Shown in pieces: positions 34,754-42,939 of a stretch of 64,000 bases of DNA. Source of the DNA: Rhodoblastus sp963703385 (GTDB taxonomy: Bacteria; Pseudomonadota; Alphaproteobacteria; Rhizobiales; Beijerinckiaceae). The stretch lies in the NCBI GenBank assembly GCA_963703385.1, contig OY969816.1, forward strand, positions 2,294,001 through 2,358,000, written 5' to 3'. Below the pieces are notes generated by a model, which had not been told where the DNA came from, made no database searches, and was given only the letters and a program-made list of their open reading frames with translations. The translations under genes were made by a program, and so were the position numbers. Position 1 is the first letter of the stretch; every line of letters begins with the position of its first letter.

Positions 34754-35040
34754 GCCATCGGCTCGTGAAAACGGCCGATGGTATAAGTGAGGCTTAAACC
34801 CGCGGAGGGAAACCACGCCGAACAGCAGCCTGACCGGCGGCGCCGTGCTTGCCGAGGCAGAGGCCAGCCTCGTTCCCTGGCCGTGCTAAATCGTTGAACG
34901 CTCAACAGGCCTTCGTCGGACCGCCAACGAAGGCCTGCTTGGATTCCCAGGTTTCAGTAAAATCCTTGTCCAAACCCCGGCGGGCGCTTTTCGGAAATCC
35001 GGCTAAGACCGTCGGCCCGTGAAAAGGGCCGATGGTCTTA
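34754..35040. repeat. Three hairpins, two of one family
   Basis: 34754-34781 (CCATCGGC/GCCGATGG around TCGTGAAAAC) and 35004-35040 (15-bp arms TAAGACCGTCGGCCC/GGGCCGATGGTCTTA, one mismatch, loop GTGAAAA) share arms and loop and are two copies of one element. 34908-34936 is a separate perfect hairpin AGGCCTTCGT/ACGAAGGCCT. The 35004 copy overlaps the stop codon of the downstream Gly/His-rich gene and may serve as its terminator. Confidence 0.6.
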
Positions 35041-36792
35041 CGGCCCCGTCCCGGTGTTGGTCTCGGTTTGCGGCGCCGCCGCCGCACTCATGCTTCCGAT
35101 CAAGTTGAAGCGCGCTTTCTGGTCATCGTTCAGCGAAGCGTAAAACGTCTTCAGGGCGGGTTTGACCTCACGCACCGCCTTGTCCAGCGCCTGCAGCCGC
35201 GTGGCGACCGCCTCCAGGCGCCCCGCCATGGTTGGCGGCACAGCCGACGGGCAGGATGCGTCGAGGTTCCTTCCGGCCGTGGCCGAGGCGGACTGGAGCG
35301 CGTCGAAGGCGGTTTTTTGGTCGGCGGTCGGCTTCACGATGTCACCGATGCGCCGCACCGGCACAAGTGTGAAGCTTTGCGCCTGCTGCTGGCACAGCGC
35401 CGCAAGATCGTGCGCCGGCGCTTCTTTCACACCAACGTTCTCGCGCCCGTGCCGCGCCCGCTGGCCGACCGCCGCCAGCTCCTGCTTCTGCCTGTCGTCG
35501 AGAGAGCCATAGAAGCTCGTGAGGGGCCCACGCACGGCGTCAACCGCCTGGAGCATGGCGTCGAGCCGCGTGTTGACGGCGTCAAGCCGGCCGAGCGGCG
35601 TGAGCGGGACCGAGGTCGGGCAGGACGCAAGCAAGATCGCATTGGCGCGGTTTGAGGCCACCTGGACCTGATCCAGCATCGTCACTTGCTCGTCGGTCGC
35701 GTCGATGGCCTTCCTGATTCGGTCGATCGGCAATTGGGTGACGCCGGGCGCCAGGCCGCCGCAAGTCGCCGTCACATTGGCCGCCACATTGACAGAGGCG
35801 CCCGCGGCGGCGGGGCTCAGACGATGATACCTGTGATGATGCCGATAATGGTGGTGTCCATGGTAATATGACGTATAGTTGAGCGCATCTGGGTTGAGCG
35901 CATAGGACGGGTAGCCATAGATATCGAACATGCCATAGTTATTGTAGCCATAATAATCGCCATAAGGACCATAATTATTGTAGGCGTAAGAGGGACAATA
36001 GCCATACAGTGGACAAAAAACTGGTCCTGGCCAGAAGAGCGAGGTCAGGAGAAAATTCGGCCCATAATAGAAGAAGGGATCGTAGTAGTCATAGGGCCAC
36101 AGGGCGAAGGTCAGCATGTCGCCATAGAAAAACGGCCAGAACACCGGCCCGGCCCAATCGCCGTAGCCATAACCCCAATTATTCCAGCCGTAACCCCAAT
36201 TATTATTACCCCAGCGGTTCCATCCCTGCAGGTTGCCGAAGCCATTGCGGTTGAACCCGTGCGGATCGATTCCGTTAGCGCCACGGAAACCAGCGGCGCG
36301 GCCCAGCCGATTGCCGGCGACGGCCGCTCCGCGACCCATCCGCGTCCCCTGGCCGAACTGCCGGCCGGCGACGCCGCGACCGAAATGCCCGCCGGCGACG
36401 CCACGACCGAAATGCCTGCCGGCGACGCCACGACCGAAATGCCCGCCGCCAAAATGCCGGCCTGCGAAATGCCCGCCGCCAAAATGACGGCCGCCGAAAT
36501 GCCCGCCGCCGAAATGCCGGCCGCTAAAGCCGCCGAAATGGCCGCCATGGAAGCCACCGAAGTGGGCGCCGCCAAAGCCGCCGCCATGGAAGCCACCGAA
36601 GTGGGCGCCGCCAAAGCCGCCGCCATGGAAGCCGCCGAAGTGGCCGCCACCGCCGAAGTGGCCGCCACCGCCAAAGCCGCCGCCGTGACCGAAGGCAAAG
36701 GCCTCTCCGGTTACGCCAGGCGGAAAAGAAGTCATGGCGCCGAAGGCGAAGGCTATAGCGACTACGAAAATTTTCAGGATATGGCGAAACAT
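35038..36792 (-). CDS. Exported Gly/His/Phe/Tyr-rich protein with two Spy-like domains
   Basis: A 584-residue exported protein in three parts. After a signal peptide (about 32 residues) come some 130 residues of short repeats built on GGGHFGG, GFHGGGFGGAHFGG and GRHFGRGVA. Then about 150 residues are extremely rich in Tyr, Asn, Gly, Trp and Phe (NWGYGWNNWGYGYGDW), ending in HGHHHYRHHHRYH. The C-terminal 250 residues carry two copies of a helical unit, one ending LTSFYGSLDDRQKQEL and the other LKTFYASLNDDQKARF, the LTXXQ motif of Spy/CpxP chaperones. It probably acts in the periplasm or at the surface. The His runs suggest metal binding, and the low-complexity region may self-assemble; both are inference. 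Confidence 0.82.
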   Translation of the reverse strand: MFRHILKIFVVAIAFAFGAMTSFPPGVTGEAFAFGHGGGFGGGGHFGGGGHFGGFHGGGFGGAHFGGFHGGGFGGAHFGGFHGGHFGGFSGRHFGGGHFGGRHFGGGHFAGRHFGGGHFGRGVAGRHFGRGVAGGHFGRGVAGRQFGQGTRMGRGAAVAGNRLGRAAGFRGANGIDPHGFNRNGFGNLQGWNRWGNNNWGYGWNNWGYGYGDWAGPVFWPFFYGDMLTFALWPYDYYDPFFYYGPNFLLTSLFWPGPVFCPLYGYCPSYAYNNYGPYGDYYGYNNYGMFDIYGYPSYALNPDALNYTSYYHGHHHYRHHHRYHRLSPAAAGASVNVAANVTATCGGLAPGVTQLPIDRIRKAIDATDEQVTMLDQVQVASNRANAILLASCPTSVPLTPLGRLDAVNTRLDAMLQAVDAVRGPLTSFYGSLDDRQKQELAAVGQRARHGRENVGVKEAPAHDLAALCQQQAQSFTLVPVRRIGDIVKPTADQKTAFDALQSASATAGRNLDASCPSAVPPTMAGRLEAVATRLQALDKAVREVKPALKTFYASLNDDQKARFNLIGSMSAAAAPQTETNTGTGP

Positions 36793-36929
36793 CGTCCTTG
36801 CTCCTCATCGCTGATCGCGCTGACGCATTGTTTCAGTTCCATAAAACGCTTTCACGCCGGTTTTGTTCCGTGGTCGTTCCAAAAAGTTCATCTTTCGTGC
36901 TTGGCCGGTACGCGACTGATCTGCACCCG

Positions 36930-37400
36930 CGGCGACGACATCGCGCCCACGCTCGACCAGGCCTGCGCCGTCGTCGGCTAACCGGAGGCTATTCGGGTTG
37001 ATCAGGGGTCGGAGTTCGTGTCGCGCGACCTCGATCTGTGGGCCTGCCAGAACAACGTCGTCCTGGACTTTTCGCGCCCCGGCAAGCCGACTGACCAAGC
37101 CGACTGACCAAGCCGACTGACAACGCGTTCATCGAAGCGTTCAACGCCCGCTTCCGGGCGGAATGTCCGAACGCCCACTGGGTCCTGACGCTTGCCGACG
37201 CGCAGGAAAAGTCCGAGGATTGGCGCAGAGACGACAACGAGGATCGCCCGCATGGGCTATCGGCGATAAGCCGCCGGTTTCATTGCAAAATCCCGGCGGC
37301 GCATCCAGCCCGCCGCCGTGAAACAGCCGGAAAGCTCTACCCGCCGGCGGTCCAGAAAACGGGATCGGAGCACTCCGAACCGGCGGCTTTACGAAGTCTC
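36930..37400 (+). pseudogene. IS3-family transposase (OrfB) remnant
   Basis: Broken homology to the C-terminal half of an IS3-family integrase: VDQGSEFVSRDLDLW, LDFSRPGKPTD, DNAFIEAFNARFRAECPNAH and the end LQNPGGASSPPP. In-frame TAA at 36979, a 13-bp triplication at 37083-37121 that shifts the frame, and no upstream half show it is dead. Bases to about 37400 resemble the right end of such elements. No intact terminal repeats or target duplication were found. Confidence 0.8.
37083..37121. repeat. Three perfect 13-bp tandem copies
   Basis: CAAGCCGACTGAC three times without interruption inside the IS3 remnant. The ancestral sequence (GKPTDNAF) has one copy, so two were added, probably by slippage. 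Confidence 0.85.
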
Positions 37401-37460
37401 AATAGAACGTGAATAAGCTTCTGCCGCCGCTGGGTCGGTCCATCGGCGGCAGAGGCGAGC

Positions 37461-38024
37461 ATGTTGAAAAAATTCTTGGGCAATGCGCGGCCGCTCTTCG
37501 TGCGGGCGCCGGCGAGCCTGGCCATCCTCCTGCTCGCAGCCGTTCCCGCGCTGGCGGGCGGTTACGGGCTCGGCTCCTCGCACAGCTTCCTCGACTCGAT
37601 CATCGAATGGGTCGGCTTTATCGACCTTGATGATGAAACCTTGAACCTGTTCGGCGCCGCATTGTTCGTCTTCGCCGGCTTCTTCGGCTATTTCAGCAAA
37701 ATGGCCATTAAGGAGCATGGATTCGGCATTGTGCTCAACGGCCTCATCGGCGTCGCGGGAATCTGCGTCGCCCTTCATTTCGCTGTGCCGCGCCTCCCGC
37801 TCCTGAGCGGCGTTTCGGACGAGATGCGTTTCGGTCTCGGGCTGATCGTCGCAGGCGCCGGCGCCGCGCTGCTCCTGGTCGCCGCGGCCCTTTTCAAGAA
37901 TGTCGCGACGCGCCAGGTCAATCGCATCCTGATCCGGTTCGGCACGCCGCCCCGCCCGCTGCCGTTCCAGCGCCAACCGGAGCTCGATCCCCGCATCGCC
38001 GCCGCCCTCCGCAAGAAAGTCTGA
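37461..38024 (+). CDS. Four-helix membrane protein, unknown function
   Basis: A 187-residue protein with an N-terminal hydrophobic segment (residues about 16-33) and three further helices (near 63-83, 90-112 and 124-145), then a basic, proline-containing cytoplasmic tail ending AALRKKV. No known family is recognised. It stands alone just past the IS3 remnant. Its GC-rich codon use matches the chromosome. GAGGCGAG lies a few bases before the ATG. Confidence 0.65.
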   Translation: MLKKFLGNARPLFVRAPASLAILLLAAVPALAGGYGLGSSHSFLDSIIEWVGFIDLDDETLNLFGAALFVFAGFFGYFSKMAIKEHGFGIVLNGLIGVAGICVALHFAVPRLPLLSGVSDEMRFGLGLIVAGAGAALLLVAAALFKNVATRQVNRILIRFGTPPRPLPFQRQPELDPRIAAALRKKV

Positions 38025-38045
38025 CAGGGAACTTGGCCGACGTTG

Positions 38046-38154
38046 GCTCTGGCGCGCGCCAAAAGCTCGCGCAGTTTGGGATCGCTCTGGCGTGCGCCAA
38101 CCGCTCGCGCAGTTTGGGATCGCTCGCTCTGGCGTGCGCCAAAAGCTCGCTTGG
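38046..38154. repeat. Imperfect tandem repeat, about 2.7 units of 38-42 bp
   Basis: The unit begins GCTCTGGCG[C/T]GCGCCAA and ends GCGCAGTTTGGGATC. Copies start at 38046, 38084 and 38126, the last truncated. It lies between the membrane protein and the convergent flavoprotein gene and codes for nothing obvious. Confidence 0.8.
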
Positions 38155-38167
38155 ACAGGAGGCGCGT

Positions 38168-39796
38168 TCAGGCCGGAAGCGGCGCGAAGCGGTCGGCCCT
38201 CGCCCTGTCCCATAATGCCGCAAGCCGCAGGTCGCGCGCGCCGCGCAGCATTTCGCCCTCTGCAAGCGGCGGATAGAGATCGGCGAAACTTTCCACCCGG
38301 CTTTCCGAAACCCGCCGGCGGAAATGGTCCAGCGTGAAGTCGTTGGGGTGCTCGAGCCCGGCAGCCGCCGTGAGCTCGGCGAGGACATGCAGGGTCGCCC
38401 GGTGGAAATTGGCGACGCGCTCCATCTTGTCCGGCACATGAATGGCGCGGCCGCGCCAGGGGTCCTGGGTCGCGACCCCGGTCGGGCAGGTGTCCGTGTG
38501 GCAGGACAAGGACTGGATGCAGCCCAGCGCAAACATGAAGCCGCGCGCGCTGTTGCACCAGTCGGCGCCGAGCGCCATCGCCCGCGCCATGTCGAATCCG
38601 GTGAGAATCTTGCCGGCGCAGCCGATCTTCACCTGATGGCGCAGGCCGATGCCGACCAGCGCGTTATGCACGAAGCTGAGGCCGTCGCGCATCGGCATGC
38701 CGAGATGGTCCATGAATTCGGGCGGCGCGGCGCCAGTCCCGCCCTCCTTGCCGTCCACAACGATGAAATCTGGCCCGGTCCCGCTCTCCAGCATCGCCTT
38801 GCAAATGCTCAGGAACTCGATCGGTTGGCCGAGGCAGAATTTCATGCCGACCGGCTTGCCGCCGGAAAGTTCGCGCAGTCTTTTGATGAAGTCCATCATT
38901 TCGAGCGGCGTCGAAAAGGCGCTGTGGCCGGGCGGCGACACGCAATCCTGGCCCATGGGCACGCCGCGAATGGCTGAAATCTCCGGCGTCACCTTGGCCG
39001 CCGGCAGCACGCCGCCATGGCCGGGTTTGGCGCCCTGGCTGAGCTTGATCTCGATCATCTTGATCTGGGGATTCTGCGCGGTCGCGGAAAAACGTTCCGG
39101 GCTGAACATGCCCTCCGGCGTGCGGCAGCCGAAATAGCCCGAGCCGATCTCCCAGATGATGTCGCCGCCTTTTTCCGCGTGATGGGGCGAAAAGCCGCCC
39201 TCGCCGGTGTCATGGGCGAAATGGCCGAGCCGCGCCCCGCCATTGAGGGCTCGGATGGCGTTTGCGCTCAAGGCGCCGAAACTCATCGCGGAAATGTTCA
39301 GCACCGAGGCCGAATAGGGTTTTTCACACGCCGGCCCGCCGATCTCGATGCGAAAGGGCGCCTCGGCCTGCGGCCGAGGGCGCAGCGAATGCAGCATCCA
39401 TTCGAAGCCCTCGGAATAGACCGGGAGCTGCGTGCCAAACGGCCTTTTGTCGAGCTGCATCTTGGCGCGCTGATAGACCACGGCGCGGCGGTCGCGACTG
39501 AAAGGAGCCCCGTCGGTTTCGCTTTCGAACAGATATTGCCGGATCTCCGGGCGGATTTCCTCGATGAGGAAGCGCAGATGGGCAAGAATCGGATAATTGC
39601 GCAGGACCGAATGCCTTTTCTGGATCAGGTCGCCCACGCCCAATGTCGTCAGGCCGGCGAAGATCACCAGCGGGATCGCCAGCAGATGGCCGCGCTCCGG
39701 GTGGATCGTCAGGATGACGAGGATCCAGACGAAAAACAGGGCGCTCAGCAGCAGGGCGAGGTGACGGGGCGCGAAAATCAGTCGGAGCAGACGCAT
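38168..39796 (-). CDS. FMN-binding glutamate-synthase-family protein
   Basis: A 542-residue protein equivalent to the FMN/iron-sulfur core of glutamate synthase (GltB domain 2) with a membrane anchor. Two hydrophobic helices fill residues 8-50. The barrel shows ISAMSFGALSANAIRALNGG, GEGGFSPHHAEKGGDIIWEIG, KLSQGAKPGHGGVLPAAKV, DGKEGGTGAAPPEFMDHLG and GCIQSLSCHTDTCPTGVATQ, the last being the 3Fe-4S-type cysteine cluster. There is no glutaminase domain, so it is not a complete GltB. Members of this family are widespread and their substrates are unclear. Confidence 0.9.
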   Translation of the reverse strand: MRLLRLIFAPRHLALLLSALFFVWILVILTIHPERGHLLAIPLVIFAGLTTLGVGDLIQKRHSVLRNYPILAHLRFLIEEIRPEIRQYLFESETDGAPFSRDRRAVVYQRAKMQLDKRPFGTQLPVYSEGFEWMLHSLRPRPQAEAPFRIEIGGPACEKPYSASVLNISAMSFGALSANAIRALNGGARLGHFAHDTGEGGFSPHHAEKGGDIIWEIGSGYFGCRTPEGMFSPERFSATAQNPQIKMIEIKLSQGAKPGHGGVLPAAKVTPEISAIRGVPMGQDCVSPPGHSAFSTPLEMMDFIKRLRELSGGKPVGMKFCLGQPIEFLSICKAMLESGTGPDFIVVDGKEGGTGAAPPEFMDHLGMPMRDGLSFVHNALVGIGLRHQVKIGCAGKILTGFDMARAMALGADWCNSARGFMFALGCIQSLSCHTDTCPTGVATQDPWRGRAIHVPDKMERVANFHRATLHVLAELTAAAGLEHPNDFTLDHFRRRVSESRVESFADLYPPLAEGEMLRGARDLRLAALWDRARADRFAPLPA

Positions 39797-40019
39797 GTGC
39801 GGTCCCTTGCGCTGATGGCAGGTCGGGGCGAAATATGATTATGTTTCGGCGACGCTTGCATGAAGCTGCAATCAAACTCCCGGCCGCCGAAAATCTCCTG
39901 CAAGCTCACGACGACGCCCGGCGAGCGCCATGCTAGCTTGCTTTCGACTTTGAAGCGCCGCGGTTACCCCAGACTGAGGCGGCGACACGACGGAGTGACG
40001 CGATGTGCGGAGCAGGATG

Positions 40020-40706
40020 ATGAGCGATCATGTTTTTGCGCCGGCGCCGCGCCCCGCCGCGCCGGTCCAAGGCGGCGGCCTGTTTCCGGTGCGCCGGATT
40101 TTCTGCGTCGGTCAGAATTACGCGGCCCATGCCCGCGAGATGGGCGGCGACCCGAGCCGGGAACCGCCCTTTTTTTTCGCAAAACCGGCCGATGCGCTGG
40201 TGATCGACGGCGCCGACGCGCCCTACCCCAGCCGCACCAACAACCTCCATCATGAAATCGAACTGGTCGTCGCGCTTGGCGAGGGTGGCGCGAATATCGA
40301 CGCCGCGCGGGCGGAAAACCATGTTTTCGGCTACGCCGCCGGCCTCGACCTGACCCGCCGCGACCTCCAGGCCGAAGCGCGCAAGACCGGAAAACCCTGG
40401 GACATGAGCAAGGGTTTTGATCATTCCGCGCCGCTCGGCCCGATCCATCCAGCTGCGCGGATTGGACATCCGAAAGCAGGCCGCATTTTCCTGAAAGTGA
40501 ACGGCGCGGTGAAGCAGGACGGCGACCTCGCCGACCTGATCTGGTCGGTCCCGGAAATCGTCGCCGCGCTCTCGACTTATGTCACGCTGGCGCCCGGCGA
40601 CCTGATCTTCACCGGCACGCCCTCGGGCGTCGGGCCGCTGCAGCGCGGCGACGCGCTGGTCGGCGAGATTGAAGGCGTCGGCGAGGTGCGGACAAAGATC
40701 GTTTGA
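40020..40706 (+). CDS. Fumarylacetoacetate hydrolase family protein
   Basis: A 228-residue hydrolase/isomerase of the FAH family. Seen: FCVGQNYAAHAREMGGDP, PPFFFAKPADAL, HHEIELVVALGEGG (metal-binding Glu pair), FGYAAGLDLTRRDLQAEA, and FTGTPSGVGPLQRGDAL at the end. Its length and the KPWDMSKGFDHSAPLGPI segment resemble fumarylpyruvate hydrolase-like members that act on ring-cleavage products. ATG 40020 or 40017 both follow GGAGCAGG; 40020 is used here. No aromatic-degradation partner is adjacent. Confidence 0.88.
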   Translation: MSDHVFAPAPRPAAPVQGGGLFPVRRIFCVGQNYAAHAREMGGDPSREPPFFFAKPADALVIDGADAPYPSRTNNLHHEIELVVALGEGGANIDAARAENHVFGYAAGLDLTRRDLQAEARKTGKPWDMSKGFDHSAPLGPIHPAARIGHPKAGRIFLKVNGAVKQDGDLADLIWSVPEIVAALSTYVTLAPGDLIFTGTPSGVGPLQRGDALVGEIEGVGEVRTKIV

Positions 40707-40759
40707 GCGGCCCGGGACGGGGCCGTGCTTCGCCCCGCCTCGGCGCGACCGCCGCCTCT

Positions 40760-41680
40760 TCAGCGGCCGCGCAACGCCGCCTGAGTCTCGGGCGGCAGAA
40801 ATTTTTTCAGCCTCGCGCCGTCGGCGGAACGCCGCAGTTCGATTATGTGCGGGCGGGACGGATCGAGGGCGACGGGGAAGCGCAGGTCGAAGCGCCAGCC
40901 GCCTTTTTCCCTTGCGGCTGCAGCATAGGCATAGCCTGCGGAGGCGCCGTCGACGATCACGTCGAGGCAGACCGGCGCGTTGGGGAAGGCCGTGTTGAGC
41001 GCCCAGCCCGAGACGCCCTCATGGTCGCAATGCTCGACCGCGCCAAGCAGCGCGCCGAAATCCGTCGCGGCGGGAAAGCCAAGCCCGGCCCGCTCGGCCA
41101 GGCGCCGGCGGACGCGGTCGAGCGCAAAACCGTCCTCGACGCGGGGGGCGCAATAGACCGCCTCATTCTGCCGCTCGCCGGGATAGAGCGCGCCGAACTC
41201 ATGCGCGTTCTGGAACAGACCGCGGCTGTCGTCATCGACAAAACTTTCGGAAAAAGCCCCTTCCGCGATCAGGACGTCGTGGCTGTCGAGTTCGAGATGG
41301 AAATAATGGATGTCCTCGCCCGGCGCCTCCTGGATGATGGTCACGCCATTGACGAGATCTTTGGCTGGAATGAGCACGCCGTCGAGGAACATGGCGTGTT
41401 TTGGCGAGACCAGCAGACCGCGCGCCGGAACGGCGGCCGCCAGCGAGCCCGCCTTGAAGCGGATGGGGAGAAGATCGGGATTGTTGCCGGCGAAGCGGGC
41501 GGAAAAAGCGCGACGCCCGATCCATTTCAGCACCCGCAAGGCGCCGGAGGCGGTGAGGAGACGATCGCCGATCTTCAGGTCCTCGACCGCGACCTCGCCG
41601 TCCGCCGTGGCGATCAGCGTCCCGGCGCAATAGCAGGCGGGCGAGGTCTCGGAATAACCGAGGACATTGAGAGTCTGCAT
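40760..41680 (-). CDS. Hint_2 (Hedgehog/intein-type) domain protein, C-terminal half of a split gene
   Basis: About 306 residues. The Hint_2 domain starts at ACYCAGTLIATADGEVAVED and continues LKIGDRLLTASGALRVLKWI, LVSPKHAMFLDGVLIPAKDL and FHLELDSHDVLIAEGAFSES. The candidate nucleophile is one of the cysteines in CYC. A beta-rich tail of about 130 residues follows. The apparent start MQTLNVLGY is not a real N-terminus: the preceding bases in another frame encode the end of a metalloprotease, and adding one G near 41697 would read VDPVSPTDMQTLNVLGYS, joining both. The Hint domain probably drives self-cleavage. Confidence 0.8.
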   Translation of the reverse strand: MQTLNVLGYSETSPACYCAGTLIATADGEVAVEDLKIGDRLLTASGALRVLKWIGRRAFSARFAGNNPDLLPIRFKAGSLAAAVPARGLLVSPKHAMFLDGVLIPAKDLVNGVTIIQEAPGEDIHYFHLELDSHDVLIAEGAFSESFVDDDSRGLFQNAHEFGALYPGERQNEAVYCAPRVEDGFALDRVRRRLAERAGLGFPAATDFGALLGAVEHCDHEGVSGWALNTAFPNAPVCLDVIVDGASAGYAYAAAAREKGGWRFDLRFPVALDPSRPHIIELRRSADGARLKKFLPPETQAALRGR

Positions 41681-42504
41681 GTCGGTTGGCGAGACGGGTC
41701 CACCAGGCCGGCGGTGGCGTAGCCAAACGAATCGCCACTGACCGTGGAACTCCAGTCGGCGACATCATTGCCGCTCCGGACTTCCTGATAGGACGAGAAG
41801 GGCAGACCCTGGGTTCTGCCTCCGTCGATGGAGAAATACGCGGACCCGCCGTTGACGAAGGCGTCGTACGCCGCGGTGTTGAAAGGCTCCGCCAATTGCC
41901 CGGCGGAGCCGAAATGGAAGAGGTCGAGGACATTATAGTCGGCCCCGTCGCCGAACACGTTCTGGCCGAGAAAGGCGGTGCGGCCAAGGGCTTCGGAAAT
42001 TTCGTGTTCGAGGGTCCCGACCGCGTCAAAAGTGTTGGCGGCGATGCCGCCGGACTGCGACCACGTGAAGCTGTCGCTGCTGTTGAGCGTGATCGTCGAA
42101 TCCAAACCCGACGCCGAGGAAGCGGAGTCCAGGCCGAGCGCGCGGGCGTCGGCCGTGGTCAGCCAGAACGCGCCGCCTCCTGTCGGATCGCTGGCGCCGA
42201 ACAGGCTCGCCAGCGACGCGGCGGCTTCCATTTGCGTCGCGGTCGCCGACGAAGCGCCATCCACCGTCTCGATGGCGTCATAAACCTGCGAGTAAGTATA
42301 GTTTTGGTAGTATGAATAATTCTCGCCAACGGCTCCGCCGATAGAAGAATTGAAGCTGAAGGTCAGATCGACGACAACATTATTTACATTCGTGAAGTGC
42401 TGTTCGAAAAATGAGATCGCGGTATTCACGGCCGCCTCGTAACCACCGGCGTCGGCGGAGCCCGTAACCGAACCATCGAAGGTTGGGACGATCGTCAGGC
42501 TCAT
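41614..42504 (-). CDS. NF038122-type putative metalloprotease, N-terminal half of a split gene
   Basis: Starts MSLTIVPTFDGSVTG at ATG 42504. Homologous sequence runs to about VDPS near 41697, then frameshifts and ends in unrelated residues. The zinc-site candidate is TLEHEISEALGR near residue 170 (HExxxxxxGR-type), followed by NVLDLFHFGSAG and the Ser/Asp-rich ADWSSTVSGDSFGYATAGL. There is no N-terminal signal peptide, which for such proteins often goes with export by a type I system; that is inference. The downstream Hint ORF is almost certainly the same gene. Confidence 0.75.
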   Translation of the reverse strand: MSLTIVPTFDGSVTGSADAGGYEAAVNTAISFFEQHFTNVNNVVVDLTFSFNSSIGGAVGENYSYYQNYTYSQVYDAIETVDGASSATATQMEAAASLASLFGASDPTGGGAFWLTTADARALGLDSASSASGLDSTITLNSSDSFTWSQSGGIAANTFDAVGTLEHEISEALGRTAFLGQNVFGDGADYNVLDLFHFGSAGQLAEPFNTAAYDAFVNGGSAYFSIDGGRTQGLPFSSYQEVRSGNDVADWSSTVSGDSFGYATAGLVDPSRQPTCRLSMSSVIPRPRPPAIAPGR

Positions 42505-42939
42505 GATGGCGTCTCCAGATCGTGCGAGGCGCGCTCGCGACGCTGACAAATTCGTGGCCCCCCACGCGTCGTGCCGCCGACGACGGCGGCGGCGGCGGTG
42601 CCCGAGGGCCGCACAAAACGCGGAACCGGAAAAAATCGAACCAACTTCCCGGTGGCGAAGCCCGTCGCTGAACACTCGCCGCCGCCGGTCCGGCGGAAAG
42701 CACGGCGCGCGTTAAACCGCGAACCTCTTCAGCCCCTGCCGGCGATGAGGCGGGTTGGACGAAGCGTCTGATTCGCCAAAATAATTATAGCATTTGATCG
42801 AGGGTCGATGCGACGGGCGGGCGTCGCCTCGGGAGAGCGAGCGCTGCCGGCCGATTGATCCCAGGATCGGCAGCCCCAGTCATTGCGGCCCGATCCTCGC
42901 CGGCGTTCCAGAATCCCCCGCCGCCAAGGCGACGAGCCG
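42505..42939. other. Gene-free stretch
   Basis: No convincing reading frame. It includes a GGCGGCGGCGGCGGTG-type GC run near 42590 and an AT-rich spot at 42776-42792 (CCAAAATAATTATAGC), which could be a promoter for the metalloprotease gene. Confidence 0.4.

Noticed and set aside
37083..38154. CRISPR-like short repeats
   Set aside because: Copies are adjacent without spacers, and there are no cas genes.
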